Position numbers and translations under genes: made by a program. Positions 10,784-20,331 of a stretch of 64,000 bases of DNA are shown one piece after another. Under the pieces are notes generated by a model that saw only the letters and a list, made by a program, of their open reading frames with translations, was not told the origin of the DNA and searched no databases. Positions within the stretch are counted from its first letter, which is position 1. Every line of letters begins with the position of its first letter. Origin of the DNA: Pseudomonas piscis (GTDB taxonomy: Bacteria; Pseudomonadota; Gammaproteobacteria; Pseudomonadales; Pseudomonadaceae); the NCBI RefSeq assembly GCF_009380155.1, contig NZ_WHUV01000003.1:62001-126000 (forward strand). Reading direction: 5' to 3'.

Positions 10784-12061
10784 ATGGCCTTCCTTGCACT
10801 TGGTATTAACCACAAGACTGCTTCTGTAGACGTCCGCGAGCGCGTGGCCTTTACCCCTGAGCAGTTGGTTGAGGCCTTGCAGCAGCTCTGCCGACTCACC
10901 GACAGCCGCGAAGCTGCGATCCTCTCCACCTGCAACCGCAGTGAGCTCTATGTAGAACAGGATCATCTTTCGGCCGATGTGGTACTGCGCTGGCTGGCGG
11001 AATACCACCATCTGAGCCTGGACGACCTGCGCGCCAGTGCCTATGTACATGAAGACGATGCGGCAGTTCGTCACATGATGCGCGTGGCCTCCGGCCTGGA
11101 CTCGCTGGTGCTGGGCGAGCCGCAGATCCTCGGGCAGATGAAGTCCGCCTATGCCGTGGCCCGTGAGGCCGGCACCGTCGGCCCCTTGCTGGGACGGCTG
11201 TTCCAGGCGACCTTCAATGCCGCCAAGCAGGTCCGCACCGATACCGCCATCGGTGAAAACCCCGTATCCGTGGCTTTCGCCGCAGTGAGCCTGGCCAAGC
11301 AGATCTTCAGCGACCTGCAGCGCAGCCAGGCGCTGTTGATCGGCGCGGGCGAGACCATCACCCTGGTCGCCCGGCACCTGCACGAACTGGGCGTCAAGCG
11401 CATCGTGGTGGCCAACCGCACCCTGGAGCGCGCCAGCCAGCTGGCGGAGCAGTTCGGCGCCCATGCGGTGCTGCTCTCGGACATCCCCCAGGAGCTGGTG
11501 CACAGCGATATCGTCATCAGTTCCACTGCGAGCCAGCTGCCGATCCTGGGCAAGGGTGCGGTGGAGAGCGCCCTGAAGCTGCGCAAGCACAAGCCGATTT
11601 TCATGGTGGATATCGCGGTTCCCCGGGATATCGAGCCGGAAGTCGGCGAGTTGGACGACGTTTACCTCTATACCGTCGACGATCTTCACGAAGTGGTCGC
11701 AGAAAACCTCAAGAGCCGCCAGGGCGCGGCACAGGCCGCCGAGGAACTGGTGAACATCGGCGCCGAGGATTTCATGGTGCGCTTGCGCGAGCTGGCGGCA
11801 GTGGATGTGCTCAAGGCCTATCGTCAACAGAGCGAGCGCCTGCGTGACGAGGAGCTGCAGAAGGCCCTGCGCATGCTGACCAACGGTAGCAGTGCCGAAG
11901 ACGTGCTGGCCCAGCTGGCCCGTGGCCTGACCAACAAACTGCTGCACGCACCGAGCGTGCAGTTGAAAAAGCTTTCCGCCGAAGGCCGCCTCGATGCGCT
12001 GGCCATGGCCCAAGAACTCTTTGCCCTCGGTGAGGGCTCTTCGGATAAAACCCCGCAATGA
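10784..12061 (+). CDS. hemA: Glutamyl-tRNA reductase
   Basis: 425 residues, the first committed step of C5-pathway tetrapyrrole synthesis: reduction of Glu-tRNA(Glu) to glutamate-1-semialdehyde. The catalytic Cys50 lies in STCNRSELY, the substrate segment EPQILGQ is near residue 110, a Rossmann motif GAGETI is near residue 188, and the C-terminus is a helical dimerisation domain. The N-terminus is standard. The stop overlaps the prfA start by four bases, so the genes are translationally coupled. Confidence 0.98.
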   Translation: MAFLALGINHKTASVDVRERVAFTPEQLVEALQQLCRLTDSREAAILSTCNRSELYVEQDHLSADVVLRWLAEYHHLSLDDLRASAYVHEDDAAVRHMMRVASGLDSLVLGEPQILGQMKSAYAVAREAGTVGPLLGRLFQATFNAAKQVRTDTAIGENPVSVAFAAVSLAKQIFSDLQRSQALLIGAGETITLVARHLHELGVKRIVVANRTLERASQLAEQFGAHAVLLSDIPQELVHSDIVISSTASQLPILGKGAVESALKLRKHKPIFMVDIAVPRDIEPEVGELDDVYLYTVDDLHEVVAENLKSRQGAAQAAEELVNIGAEDFMVRLRELAAVDVLKAYRQQSERLRDEELQKALRMLTNGSSAEDVLAQLARGLTNKLLHAPSVQLKKLSAEGRLDALAMAQELFALGEGSSDKTPQ

Positions 12062-13140
12062 AAGCGTCACTGCTCAGTAAGCTGGACATTCTCCAGGACC
12101 GTTTCGAGGAACTGACCGCCTTGCTTGGCGATGCCGAGGTCATTTCCGACCAGGCCAAGTTCCGTGCCTATTCCAAGGAGTACGCGGAAGTCGAGCCGAT
12201 CGTCGCCTCCTACAAGCAGGTGCTCAAGGTCCAGGCCGACCTGGAGGGCGCCCAGGCGCTGCTCAAGGACAGCGATCCGGACCTGCGGGAGATGGCCGTG
12301 GAAGAAGTCCGCGAGGCCAAGGAACAACTGGTCGAGCTGGAAAGCAACCTGCAGCGCATGCTGTTGCCCAAGGATCCCAACGATGGACGCAACGTGTTCC
12401 TGGAAATCCGTGCCGGTACCGGTGGTGACGAGGCGGCGATCTTCTCCGGCGATCTGTTTCGCATGTATTCGCGTTATGCCGAGCGGCGTGGCTGGCGCCT
12501 GGAGATTCTCTCCGAGAACGAGGGCGAGCACGGCGGCTACAAGGAAATCATCGCCCGGGTCGAGGGCGAGAACGTCTACGGCAAGCTGAAGTTCGAGTCC
12601 GGGGCGCACCGCGTACAGCGAGTGCCGGCCACCGAGTCCCAGGGGCGCATCCATACCTCGGCCTGCACCGTGGCGGTACTGCCCGAACCGGATGAACAGG
12701 AAGCCATCGAGATCAACCCGGCGGACTTGCGCATCGATACCTATCGTTCTTCCGGTGCCGGCGGCCAGCACGTGAACAAGACCGACTCGGCCATCCGCAT
12801 CACCCACTTGCCCACCGGCATCGTGGTGGAGTGCCAGGAAGAACGCTCCCAGCACAAGAACCGTGCGCGGGCCCTGTCCTGGTTGTCGGCCAAGCTCAAT
12901 GACCAGCAGGCCAGTGCGGCGGCCAGCGCCATTGCCAGCGAGCGCAAGCTGCTGGTGGGTTCGGGCGACCGCTCCGAACGTATCCGCACCTACAACTTTC
13001 CCCAGGGGCGTGTCACCGACCACCGGGTCAACCTGACCTTGTATTCCCTGGACGAAATCATCGCCGGTGGCGTGGAAGCGGTGATCGAGCCGCTGCTGGC
13101 CGAGTACCAGGCCGACCAACTTGCCGCATTGGGTGATTGA
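12058..13140 (+). CDS. prfA: Peptide chain release factor 1
   Basis: 360 residues. The GGQ peptidyl-hydrolysis motif lies in [13 protein letters not shown] near residue 233 and the codon-reading PxT-type segment (PATESQG) near residue 190. It reads UAG and UAA. It is coupled to hemA by ATGA and directly followed by prmC, whose product methylates this GGQ glutamine, so enzyme and substrate are co-expressed. Confidence 0.98.
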   Translation: MKASLLSKLDILQDRFEELTALLGDAEVISDQAKFRAYSKEYAEVEPIVASYKQVLKVQADLEGAQALLKDSDPDLREMAVEEVREAKEQLVELESNLQRMLLPKDPNDGRNVFLEIRAGTGGDEAAIFSGDLFRMYSRYAERRGWRLEILSENEGEHGGYKEIIARVEGENVYGKLKFESGAHRVQRVPATESQGRIHTSACTVAVLPEPDEQEAIEINPADLRIDTYRSSGAGGQHVNKTDSAIRITHLPTGIVVECQEERSQHKNRARALSWLSAKLNDQQASAAASAIASERKLLVGSGDRSERIRTYNFPQGRVTDHRVNLTLYSLDEIIAGGVEAVIEPLLAEYQADQLAALGD

Positions 13141-13971
13141 ATGACCATCATCGCCAGCCTGTTGCGCGCCGCCCAACTGCCCGATTCGCCAACCCCGCGC
13201 CTGGACGCCGAGCTGCTCCTGGCCGCGGCCCTGGGCAAGCCCCGCAGCTTTCTGCATACCTGGCCGGAGCGCATCGTGCCCAGCGAAGCGGTCCTGGTGT
13301 TCAGTGAATACCTGCAACGGCGTCGCTCCGGCGAGCCGGTGGCCTACATCCTCGGCCAGCAGGGGTTCTGGAAGCTCGACCTGGAAGTGGCTCCCCATAC
13401 CCTGATCCCGCGCCCCGACACCGAACTGCTGGTGGAGACCGCCTTGCAACTGTTGCCTGCCGGCCCGGCCCGGGTCCTGGACCTGGGCACCGGCAGTGGC
13501 GCCATTGCCCTGGCCCTGGCCAGCGAACGCCCGGCCTGGCAGGTCACAGCGCTGGACCGCGTGCTGGAAGCCGTGGCCCTGGCCGAACGCAACCGCCAGC
13601 GCCTGCAACTGGCCAATGTCACGGTGCTCAGCAGCCACTGGTTCGATTCGATCCAGGGCCAGCGCTTCAGCTTGATCGTCAGCAACCCGCCCTACATTGC
13701 CGAAGCCGATCCGCACCTGGCGGCCGGCGACGTGCGTTTCGAACCGGAAAGTGCCCTGGTGGCCGGCAAGGATGGTCTCGATGACCTGCGCCTGATCGTG
13801 GCCCAGGCTCCGCTGCACCTGGAAGCCGGTGGCTGGTTGATGCTGGAGCACGGCTACGACCAGGCCCCGGCGGTACGCGAGTTGCTAACCGCCCAGGGTT
13901 TCATCGAAGTCCATAGCCGGGTCGATCTCGGTGGCCATGAACGCATCAGCCTGGGGTGCTTGCCGTGCTGA
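13141..13971 (+). CDS. prmC: Release factor glutamine methyltransferase
   Basis: 276-residue SAM-dependent N5-glutamine methyltransferase. It has SAM motif I DLGTGSGAIAL near residue 119 and the catalytic NPPY motif (SNPPYIAEADPHL) near residue 182. It modifies the GGQ glutamine of RF1 and RF2. The start follows the prfA stop with no gap. Confidence 0.97.
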   Translation: MTIIASLLRAAQLPDSPTPRLDAELLLAAALGKPRSFLHTWPERIVPSEAVLVFSEYLQRRRSGEPVAYILGQQGFWKLDLEVAPHTLIPRPDTELLVETALQLLPAGPARVLDLGTGSGAIALALASERPAWQVTALDRVLEAVALAERNRQRLQLANVTVLSSHWFDSIQGQRFSLIVSNPPYIAEADPHLAAGDVRFEPESALVAGKDGLDDLRLIVAQAPLHLEAGGWLMLEHGYDQAPAVRELLTAQGFIEVHSRVDLGGHERISLGCLPC

Positions 13972-14720
13972 CCGACGAGGAGCTGTTGCGCTATAGCCGG
14001 CAGATCCTGTTGCAGCAGGTCGACATCGACGGCCAATTGCGCCTCAAGCAGAGCCGCGTGTTGATCGTCGGCCTCGGCGGCCTTGGCGCTCCTGCGGCGC
14101 TCTACCTGGCAGCGGCCGGGGTCGGCGAGCTGCACCTGGCCGACTTCGACAGCGTCGATCTGACCAACCTGCAGCGCCAGATCATCCATGACAGCAACAG
14201 CGTCGGTTCGAGCAAGGTGGACTCGGCCATTGGTCGGCTGTCTGCCCTCAACCCGCAGATCCGCCTGGTACCCCATCCGGTGGCGCTGGACGAGGACTCC
14301 CTGGCCGCCGCCGTGGCAGGCGTGGACCTGGTGCTGGATTGCAGTGACAATTTTTCCACCCGCGAAGCGGTGAACGTCGCCTGTGTCGCCGCCGGCAGGC
14401 CCCTGGTCAGTGGTGCGGCGATTCGCCTGGAAGGGCAGTTGTCGGTATTCGATCCGCGCCTCGCGCACAGTCCTTGCTATCACTGCCTGTACGGGCACGG
14501 CAGCGAGGCCGAACTGACCTGCAGCGAAGCCGGGGTCCTGGGGCCGCTGGTGGGAACCGTCGGCAGCCTGCAGGCGCTGGAAGCCTTGAAGCTGCTGGCC
14601 GGTTTCGGCGAGCCGCTGGTGGGCAGGTTGTTGCTGATCGATGCCCTGGGTACGCGTTTTCGCGAGCTGCGGGTCAAGCGCGACCCAGGCTGCAAGGTCT
14701 GTGGAGGCCGGCATGAGTGA
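13965..14720 (+). CDS. moeB: Molybdopterin-synthase adenylyltransferase
   Basis: 251 residues of the E1-like ThiF/MoeB family. It has an ATP loop [11 protein letters not shown] near residue 37, NLQRQIIH and the adenylating Asp region, and two CxxC zinc pairs (CYHC and CKVC). It activates the C-terminus of MoaD for molybdopterin synthesis. I use the GTG at 13965 (protein MLTDEELL), which overlaps the prmC stop; a GTG nine bases upstream is possible. A ThiF-like role is less likely from this context. Confidence 0.92.
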   Translation: MLTDEELLRYSRQILLQQVDIDGQLRLKQSRVLIVGLGGLGAPAALYLAAAGVGELHLADFDSVDLTNLQRQIIHDSNSVGSSKVDSAIGRLSALNPQIRLVPHPVALDEDSLAAAVAGVDLVLDCSDNFSTREAVNVACVAAGRPLVSGAAIRLEGQLSVFDPRLAHSPCYHCLYGHGSEAELTCSEAGVLGPLVGTVGSLQALEALKLLAGFGEPLVGRLLLIDALGTRFRELRVKRDPGCKVCGGRHE

Positions 14721-15504
14721 AGCGCCGGTGGCGGTCTTCGATTCCGGGGTCGGCGGTTTGTCGGTCCTGGCGGAGATCCAGCAGTTGCTGCCCAATGAGT
14801 CGCTGCTGTATCTGGGCGACTGCGGCTACATTCCCTACGGCGAAAAGACTCCCGAATTCATCCGCCAGCGCTGCGGCCTGATGGCCCGCTTCTTTCGCGA
14901 GCAAGGGGCCAAGGCCCTGGTGCTGGCCTGCAACACCGCCACCGTCGCCGCCGTGGCCGAGCTGCGGCGCGAATTCCCGGATTGGCCCATCGTCGGCATG
15001 GAGCCGGCGGTCAAGCCTGCCGCGGCGGCTACCCGCAGCGGCGTGGTCGGGGTCCTGGCCACCACCGGCACCCTGCAGAGCGCCAAGTTCGCCGCCTTGC
15101 TCGACCGTTTTGCCGGCGATGTGAAGGTCGTCACCCAGCCTTGCCCGGGCCTGGTGGAGATGATCGAGAACGGCGACCTGCATAGCGCGGCCTTGTGCCA
15201 ATTGCTGCAGGGGTATGTCGAACCGCTGCTGGCAGCGGGCTGCGACACCATCATCCTGGGTTGCACCCACTATCCGTTTCTCAAACCCGTGCTGTCACGG
15301 ATGCTGCCAGGGCACATCAGCCTGGTGGACACCGGAGCGGCGGTTGCCCGCCAACTGCAGCGCCTGCTCGACGAGGGCGACCTGCGCGCCCATGGCCCCG
15401 TGCGGGAAACCCGCTTCTGGACCAGCGGCGATGTGCCGCATTTTGCCAAGGTACTGCCCATCCTGTGGCAAGAATCCGGTAGTGTGCAGTCTTTCGATTT
15501 GTGA
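14713..15504 (+). CDS. murI: Glutamate racemase
   Basis: 263 residues making D-glutamate for peptidoglycan. Motifs include [10 protein letters not shown] at residues 10-19, ACNTATVAA with the first catalytic Cys near residue 74, and GCTHYP with the second near residue 183. The ATG at 14713 has GGAG upstream and overlaps the end of moeB by eight bases; the frame is open further upstream inside moeB but that part is not family-like. Confidence 0.97.
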   Translation: MSEAPVAVFDSGVGGLSVLAEIQQLLPNESLLYLGDCGYIPYGEKTPEFIRQRCGLMARFFREQGAKALVLACNTATVAAVAELRREFPDWPIVGMEPAVKPAAAATRSGVVGVLATTGTLQSAKFAALLDRFAGDVKVVTQPCPGLVEMIENGDLHSAALCQLLQGYVEPLLAAGCDTIILGCTHYPFLKPVLSRMLPGHISLVDTGAAVARQLQRLLDEGDLRAHGPVRETRFWTSGDVPHFAKVLPILWQESGSVQSFDL

Positions 15505-15620
15505 AAAAAACGTTAAATCCCGCTGTCGGCGCTGAACTTCTGGTTCGGCGCGGACTTCTATAGCCTATCTACCAGGCGGTACAAAAACGTTCAAAATAGT
15601 TCAATAAAAGGATGTTCCTG

Positions 15621-16139
15621 ATGAAGCGACTGTTGGGTCTGGCCGCGCTTGCGGCCGCGTTGTTGGGGCAAAGTCTTTCCGCGCAAGCGGCCGGTGTCGA
15701 GTTCTCCGTGGGCCAAACCGGAGATTCCACGCAAACCTACCGATTGGGCATGCAATTCGACTGGGACAAGAGCTGGCTGCAAAGCGATGTCGGTCGCCTG
15801 ACCGGTTATTGGAGCGGCGCCTATACCTACTGGGACGGTGACAAGAAGTCGAGCAACCACAGCCTGTCATTCTCCCCGGTACTGGTCTACGAGTTCGCTG
15901 GAAACAGCGTCAAGCCTTACGTCGAGGCCGGGATCGGCGTCGCGGCTTTTGCCCATACCCAGGTGGAAGACAACAAGCTGGGTTCATCCTTCCAGTTCGA
16001 GGACCGCATCGGTTTCGGCCTGCGCTTCAACGGTGGGCATGAAGTCGGCATTCGCGCCACGCATTACTCCAACGCCGGCTTGCGTTCCCCCAACGACGGT
16101 ATCGAAAGCTACGCCCTGCACTACACGATGCCGCTCTGA
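15621..16139 (+). CDS. pagL: Lipid A 3-O-deacylase, PagL family
   Basis: 172-residue outer-membrane beta-barrel enzyme that removes the 3-O acyl chain of lipid A. It has a signal peptide ending about AQA-AG. The catalytic set is visible: His148 and Ser150 in ATHYSNAG and Glu162, with the same spacing as the known PagL triad. The ATG at 15621 is preferred because AAGGA lies eight bases upstream; an in-frame ATG at 15612 abuts the AAGG. Its last 156 bp are antisense to the C-terminal extension of the next gene. Confidence 0.9.
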   Translation: MKRLLGLAALAAALLGQSLSAQAAGVEFSVGQTGDSTQTYRLGMQFDWDKSWLQSDVGRLTGYWSGAYTYWDGDKKSSNHSLSFSPVLVYEFAGNSVKPYVEAGIGVAAFAHTQVEDNKLGSSFQFEDRIGFGLRFNGGHEVGIRATHYSNAGLRSPNDGIESYALHYTMPL

Positions 16140-16472
16140 TCCGTCCCAGCGATACGCCGTGGCGATGCCCCGGCGTTCGTTCAGGCAATCCGCCTCTCCC
16201 AATTCGAATTCGCGGCAGATCAAGGGGCGCAGCTCATAGATGGTGCAACGCATGCTGTCGCGATCCAGCGCCGCGCACCAGCCATCATCCAGGCGCCGCA
16301 TCACCTCCCCACCCCAGTCGTCGATATCGATAAAGCGTCCGGGCACCCCGGTATCGGTGATCAGCATCACTTCCAGCTGGCAGCAGCAGGCGGCGCAGGT
16401 CGAGCAACTGATGGCGGGTTCGGCGATGGGGGTAACGGGGATGGTGGTCATAGGCGTGTAGTGTAAGGCCAT
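15984..16472 (-). CDS. YkgJ-type cysteine-cluster protein with odd C-terminal extension
   Basis: 162 residues if translated to the only stop. Residues 23-108 form a zinc/iron-chelating CxxCxxCC cluster domain (SCSTCAACCCQLE, CTIYELRPLICREFE). The last roughly 52 codons lie opposite the pagL coding sequence and do not look like the family. Either the gene lost its original stop near 16145 or the extension is real. The start may be the ATG at 16451 (MTTIPV), seven residues in. It lies 33 bp after the DUF2878 gene and could be the tail of that operon. Function is unknown; metal binding is inferred. Confidence 0.65.
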   Translation of the reverse strand: MALHYTPMTTIPVTPIAEPAISCSTCAACCCQLEVMLITDTGVPGRFIDIDDWGGEVMRRLDDGWCAALDRDSMRCTIYELRPLICREFELGEADCLNERRGIATAYRWDGSERHRVVQGVAFDTVVGGTQAGVGVMRGANADFMPTVEAQAETDAVLELEG

Positions 16473-16505
16473 GGGGCCGGACTGTGTGAAAGCCCAGACA
16501 GACGC

Positions 16506-17021
16506 TCAACCTTCAGTGGCCAGTGGCGGATCCTCGAGGGCCGCTTGCGCCAACACGTGCAGCAGTGGCAACAGCAGGGCCCAGAGCACTCCCAGCCCGA
16601 CCAGGGTTGGCCCTGTTCCGTAGGGAAAGCTCACGCCGGCCAGTCGGCCCCCGGCGTAGTAGGACAGCGGGCCTGCCAGCGCTCCAAGCAGGCAGGCCCG
16701 CCACCAGGGGCGGGCACTCCAGGCCAGGCCGTGGCGCAAGGTGCTGGCCAGAAGGACCCAGAGCAGCATCAGCCAGAAGGGAATCAATAGACTGACTTGC
16801 TGGAACTGAAACACCCCGAGCCAATTCAGGAAGCTGTCCAGGGTGATGCCAATCAGCGCAATGCCGAGCATCATCGGACCTTCGTCGTTCCAGCGGCCGA
16901 CCCAGCGAAAGTGCGCCAGTACGATCACCACTCCAAGCAATAGCCACAGGCTGTCGCCACTGAGCACGCAGATGAACCAGCCCAGCTGGAACAGCAGGGC
17001 ATTGAGCAGTTGCCTAGGCAT
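16506..17021 (-). CDS. DUF2878 integral membrane protein
   Basis: 171 residues with about six hydrophobic segments and the family-like GxxLDxxxNxxGVFQF segment. No catalytic function is known. Its ATG overlaps the stop of the methyltransferase gene by eight bases, so it is coupled to the lipid-modification operon. A role in membrane or lipid handling is inference from this context only. Confidence 0.82.
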   Translation of the reverse strand: MPRQLLNALLFQLGWFICVLSGDSLWLLLGVVIVLAHFRWVGRWNDEGPMMLGIALIGITLDSFLNWLGVFQFQQVSLLIPFWLMLLWVLLASTLRHGLAWSARPWWRACLLGALAGPLSYYAGGRLAGVSFPYGTGPTLVGLGVLWALLLPLLHVLAQAALEDPPLATEG

Positions 17022-18285
17022 CGAGGCGCCCCAGCAGGGGTTGTGGCGCCGCGGCGGGTTTGGCCAGCAGCAGTTGCGCGGTGCCGATGGTGCGTTCCAG
17101 GAAGCCGCCTTCGCAGTAGCACAGGTAGAACTCCCAGAGCCGCAGGAAATAGGGGTCGTAGCCCAGTTCGCCCAGGCGGCCGTGGGCGCGGCGGAAGTTC
17201 TCGTGCCACAGGCGCAAGGTCCGGGCGTAGTGCAGACCGAAGTCTTCCATGTGCAGCAGGTTCATGTCGGTGTCGCGACTGACCACCTCGAGCATTTTCT
17301 GCACACAGGGCAGGGCCCCGCCGGGGAAGATGTAGCGCTGGATGAAGTCCACGCCGTTCTTCGCCTGCTCGTAGCGTTGGTCGCGAATGGTGATGGCCTG
17401 CAGCAGCATCAGGCCGTTGCTCTTGAGCAAGCGTGCGCACTGCTTGAAGTAAGTGGGCAGGAAGCGGTGGCCCACGGCTTCGATCATCTCGATCGACACC
17501 AGCTTGTCGTACTGGCCGCGCAGGTCGCGGTAATCCTCCAGCAGCAGGGTCACCCGGTCCTGCAAGCCCGCGGCGTCGATCCGCTGCCGGGTGTAGGCGA
17601 ACTGTTCCCTGGACAGGGTCGTGGTGGTGACCCGGCAGCCATAGTGCTGCGCGGCATACAGGGCCATGCTGCCCCAGCCGGTGCCGATTTCCAGCAGGTG
17701 GTCCTCGGGGGTGAGCGCGAGCTTCTGGCAGATGCGCTGCAGCTTGTTCAACTGGGCCTGCTCCAGGCTGTCCTCGGCGCTGCGAAACTGCGCGGCGGAA
17801 TACATCATGGTGGGGTCCAGGAACTGCTCGAACAGTTCATTGCCCAGGTCGTAGTGGGCGGCGATGTTTTTCTGTGCGCCCTTGCGGGTGTTGCGGTTGA
17901 GCCAGTGCAGGCCGCGAACCAGCGGCCGGCCGAGCCTGGCCAGGCCGCCTTCCATGGCGTCCAGCACTTCCAGGTTGCTGACGAACACGCGGATGACCGC
18001 TGTCAGGTCCGGGGTGCTCCAGTAGCCATGGATGAAGGCTTCGCCGGCGCCGATGGAGCCACTGCTGGCCACCAAGCCCCAGACGCTGCTGTCATGGACG
18101 TGGATCTCCCCCAGCAGGGCGCCGCCGCTGCTGCCGAACACCCGTCGCTCGCCGTTTTCGTGGATCACCAGTTGGCCGTGCCGGAGTTGCGCCAGTTGCC
18201 GCAGCACGCCACGGCGCAACAGGTTGGCAGTGAGGCCGTGAGTGCTGATCAGATTGGTTTTGGCCGAGACGCTAGAGGATTTCAT
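17014..18285 (-). CDS. Cfa-family SAM-dependent fatty-acid methyltransferase
   Basis: 423 residues from the ATG at 18283-18285, which has AAGGA upstream. The C-terminal two thirds match cyclopropane-fatty-acid synthase: AHYDLGNELFEQFLDPTMMYS, SAM motif LEIGTGWGSMALYAA, and SIEMIEAVGH. The family methylates double bonds of membrane unsaturated acyl chains. With the adjacent FAD oxidase and DUF1365 genes it resembles methyltransferases of the furan-fatty-acid (UfaM) kind rather than housekeeping Cfa; that assignment is inference. Its start overlaps the DUF1365 gene by 14 bases. Confidence 0.88.
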   Translation of the reverse strand: MKSSSVSAKTNLISTHGLTANLLRRGVLRQLAQLRHGQLVIHENGERRVFGSSGGALLGEIHVHDSSVWGLVASSGSIGAGEAFIHGYWSTPDLTAVIRVFVSNLEVLDAMEGGLARLGRPLVRGLHWLNRNTRKGAQKNIAAHYDLGNELFEQFLDPTMMYSAAQFRSAEDSLEQAQLNKLQRICQKLALTPEDHLLEIGTGWGSMALYAAQHYGCRVTTTTLSREQFAYTRQRIDAAGLQDRVTLLLEDYRDLRGQYDKLVSIEMIEAVGHRFLPTYFKQCARLLKSNGLMLLQAITIRDQRYEQAKNGVDFIQRYIFPGGALPCVQKMLEVVSRDTDMNLLHMEDFGLHYARTLRLWHENFRRAHGRLGELGYDPYFLRLWEFYLCYCEGGFLERTIGTAQLLLAKPAAAPQPLLGRLDA

Positions 18286-19087
18286 GGCGGCGATCCTTGG
18301 GTGGTACGGCGGCTGTGCGAAAGGCGCCAACGGCGGCCTGATGGGGAAAAAAACGCAGGCCCTTGGCAGCCAGGAGCAAGGCCTGCCAGTAGATCGCCAG
18401 GCAAGTCTTGGCGGTCATCCACGGAAAGCGCCGCAGATACTGGTGCAGGCTGCGGCGATCCAGGGCCTGGCGTTGCAGGTTGAGCGTGGCGTCGAACAAC
18501 TTGAGCTCACCCTGCCAGTCGGCCATGTGCACGCCCAGGCGTTCGCCCGGAGGGCTGAAGCTCATGCGGTACTCCAGATCCCGGGGCAGGAACGGCGACA
18601 CGTGAAAGGCCTTGGCCACGGCGAAATGCTGATGCTCCGGGGACTGTGCGTTGTGCGGGCTGGCCGGCAGCACATAGTGAAAGCGCTCGCGCCAGGGGGT
18701 GTTGGTGACCTCGCAGAGAATCGCCGCCAGTTGCCCATCGGCCTCGTAGCAGTAGAAGAAGCTCACCGGGTTGAAGGCCAGGCCCCAGCTGCGCACCTGG
18801 GTCAGCAGTCGCACCGCGCCAGCCGGTGCATGGCCGATGGCCTCGGCCACCTGCTGGCGTACGGCGTCGATCAGGTCCATGCCCTGGCCGGTGAAGGCCG
18901 GCAAGTAGTCGCCTTGACGAAAGGCGAAGGGCGCGAAGCGGCTCCGGCCAGCCAGGGGCGAGAGGCCCAGTACCGCGTCCTGTTCCTCCAGGTCCAGGTA
19001 CAACAGGCCGATCCGGTAGCGGAAGGCGTGGCCCTTGGGGGCGAAGCGCCGGTGGCTGATCCAGCCGCTGTACAGGGCGCTGTTCAC
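18272..19087 (-). CDS. DUF1365 domain protein
   Basis: 271 residues. The DUF1365 signature is visible: N-terminal YSGWISHRRFAPKGHAFRY, then LGLSPL and FNPVSFFYCY near residue 110. The family is very often encoded between an FAD amine-oxidase-like gene and a Cfa-like gene, exactly as here, but its biochemical role is not established to my knowledge. It overlaps the upstream flavoenzyme stop by four bases (ATGA). Confidence 0.88.
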   Translation of the reverse strand: MNSALYSGWISHRRFAPKGHAFRYRIGLLYLDLEEQDAVLGLSPLAGRSRFAPFAFRQGDYLPAFTGQGMDLIDAVRQQVAEAIGHAPAGAVRLLTQVRSWGLAFNPVSFFYCYEADGQLAAILCEVTNTPWRERFHYVLPASPHNAQSPEHQHFAVAKAFHVSPFLPRDLEYRMSFSPPGERLGVHMADWQGELKLFDATLNLQRQALDRRSLHQYLRRFPWMTAKTCLAIYWQALLLAAKGLRFFPHQAAVGAFRTAAVPPKDRRHEIL

Positions 19088-20331
19088 AGTTGCTCCCCGA
19101 AGGACTGGACCACTCGCAGGGCGCTGACCACGCCATCCTCATGGAAACCGTTGGCCCAGTAGGCGCCGCAGTAGAAGCTGTGCCGGGCGCCTTGCAGTTC
19201 GCTCCAGCGCGCTTGTGCGGCCACCGCCTCCAGGCTGTATTGCGGATGGGCGTAGGTGTAGCGGGCGAGGATCTTCGACGGATCGATGGCCGCACTCTGG
19301 TTGAGGCTGACGCAGAAGGTGGTGCTGCTCTGCAGGCCCTGGAGAATGTTCATGTCGTAGGTCACGGCAGCGGCTTTCCCGGCGCTGGCAGCGAGGCGGT
19401 AGTTCCAGCTGGCCCAGGCCAGGCGACGGCGCGGTAGCAGTCGGGTATCGGTGTGCAGCACCACATCGTTGTCGGCGTAGGGCAGCGCCTGGAGGATCTC
19501 CTGTTCGGCGTGGCTAGGGCTGGCCAGCAGCCGCAGGGCCTGGTCGCTGTGGCAGGCGAACACCACCTTGTCGAAGCGCTCGCTGCCGGCGGCGCTGTGG
19601 ATGACCACGCCGAGTTCGTCGCGCTCGACCCGCTGCACTGGACAGTCCAGGCGGATGCGTTCGCGAAACGAGGCCGTCAGTGGTTCGATGTAGCGGCTTG
19701 AGCCGCCTTCGATCACGTACCACTGGGGGCGATTGCTCACCGACAGCAAGCCGTGGTTCTTGAAGAAGCGGACAAAGAACTGCAGGGGGAAACCGAGCAT
19801 CTGCCCCCGTGACATCGACCAGATCGCCGAGCCCATGGGCACGATGTAGTGCTGGATGAAGCGCTCGCCGTAGCCCTGGCTCTTCAGGTAGTCCCCGAGG
19901 GTGGTCGAGGCTGTGATCCGCTGGTTTTGCAGGTCGAGCTGCGCGTGTTGGTTGAAGCGCAGGATGTCTCGCAGCATGCCCCAGAACCCCGGCGACAGCA
20001 GATTGCGCCGCTGGGCGAACAGGCTGTTGAGGTTGTTGCCGTTGTACTCCAGGCCCGTGGCCGGATCGCATACCGAGAAGCTCATTTCGGTGGCTTTGAA
20101 CTTGACGCCGATCTGCCCCAGCAGGCGGATGAAATGGGGGTAGGTCCAGTCGTTGAAGACGATGAAGCCGGTGTCCACGGCCTGGGTTTCGCCATTGAGG
20201 CATACCTGCACGGTATGGGTGTGCCCGCCGATCCAGCTGCCGGCTTCGTAGACCTGGATGTCATGGCGCCGGTTCAGGAGGTAGGCGCAGGTCAGGCCGG
20301 CGATGCCGCTGCCGATGATGGCGATTTTCAT
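19084..20331 (-). CDS. FAD-dependent amine-oxidase-like oxidoreductase
   Basis: 415 residues from the ATG at 20329-20331. An N-terminal FAD Rossmann motif GSGIAGLTCAYLLN (residues 7-20) is followed by an amino-oxidase fold. The family is paired with Cfa-like methyltransferases, and a dehydrogenation or isomerisation of an acyl chain is a reasonable guess. It overlaps both neighbours by four bases, so this is the core of a tightly coupled operon. The frame is open upstream of the start but only through the antisense of other genes. Confidence 0.88.
   Translation of the reverse strand: MKIAIIGSGIAGLTCAYLLNRRHDIQVYEAGSWIGGHTHTVQVCLNGETQAVDTGFIVFNDWTYPHFIRLLGQIGVKFKATEMSFSVCDPATGLEYNGNNLNSLFAQRRNLLSPGFWGMLRDILRFNQHAQLDLQNQRITASTTLGDYLKSQGYGERFIQHYIVPMGSAIWSMSRGQMLGFPLQFFVRFFKNHGLLSVSNRPQWYVIEGGSSRYIEPLTASFRERIRLDCPVQRVERDELGVVIHSAAGSERFDKVVFACHSDQALRLLASPSHAEQEILQALPYADNDVVLHTDTRLLPRRRLAWASWNYRLAASAGKAAAVTYDMNILQGLQSSTTFCVSLNQSAAIDPSKILARYTYAHPQYSLEAVAAQARWSELQGARHSFYCGAYWANGFHEDGVVSALRVVQSFGEQL

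Noticed and set aside
10616..12070. 484-residue minus-strand open frame
   Set aside because: Antisense to hemA and without domain-like sequence.
12067..13851. 594-residue minus-strand open frame
   Set aside because: Antisense to prfA and prmC; no recognisable motifs.
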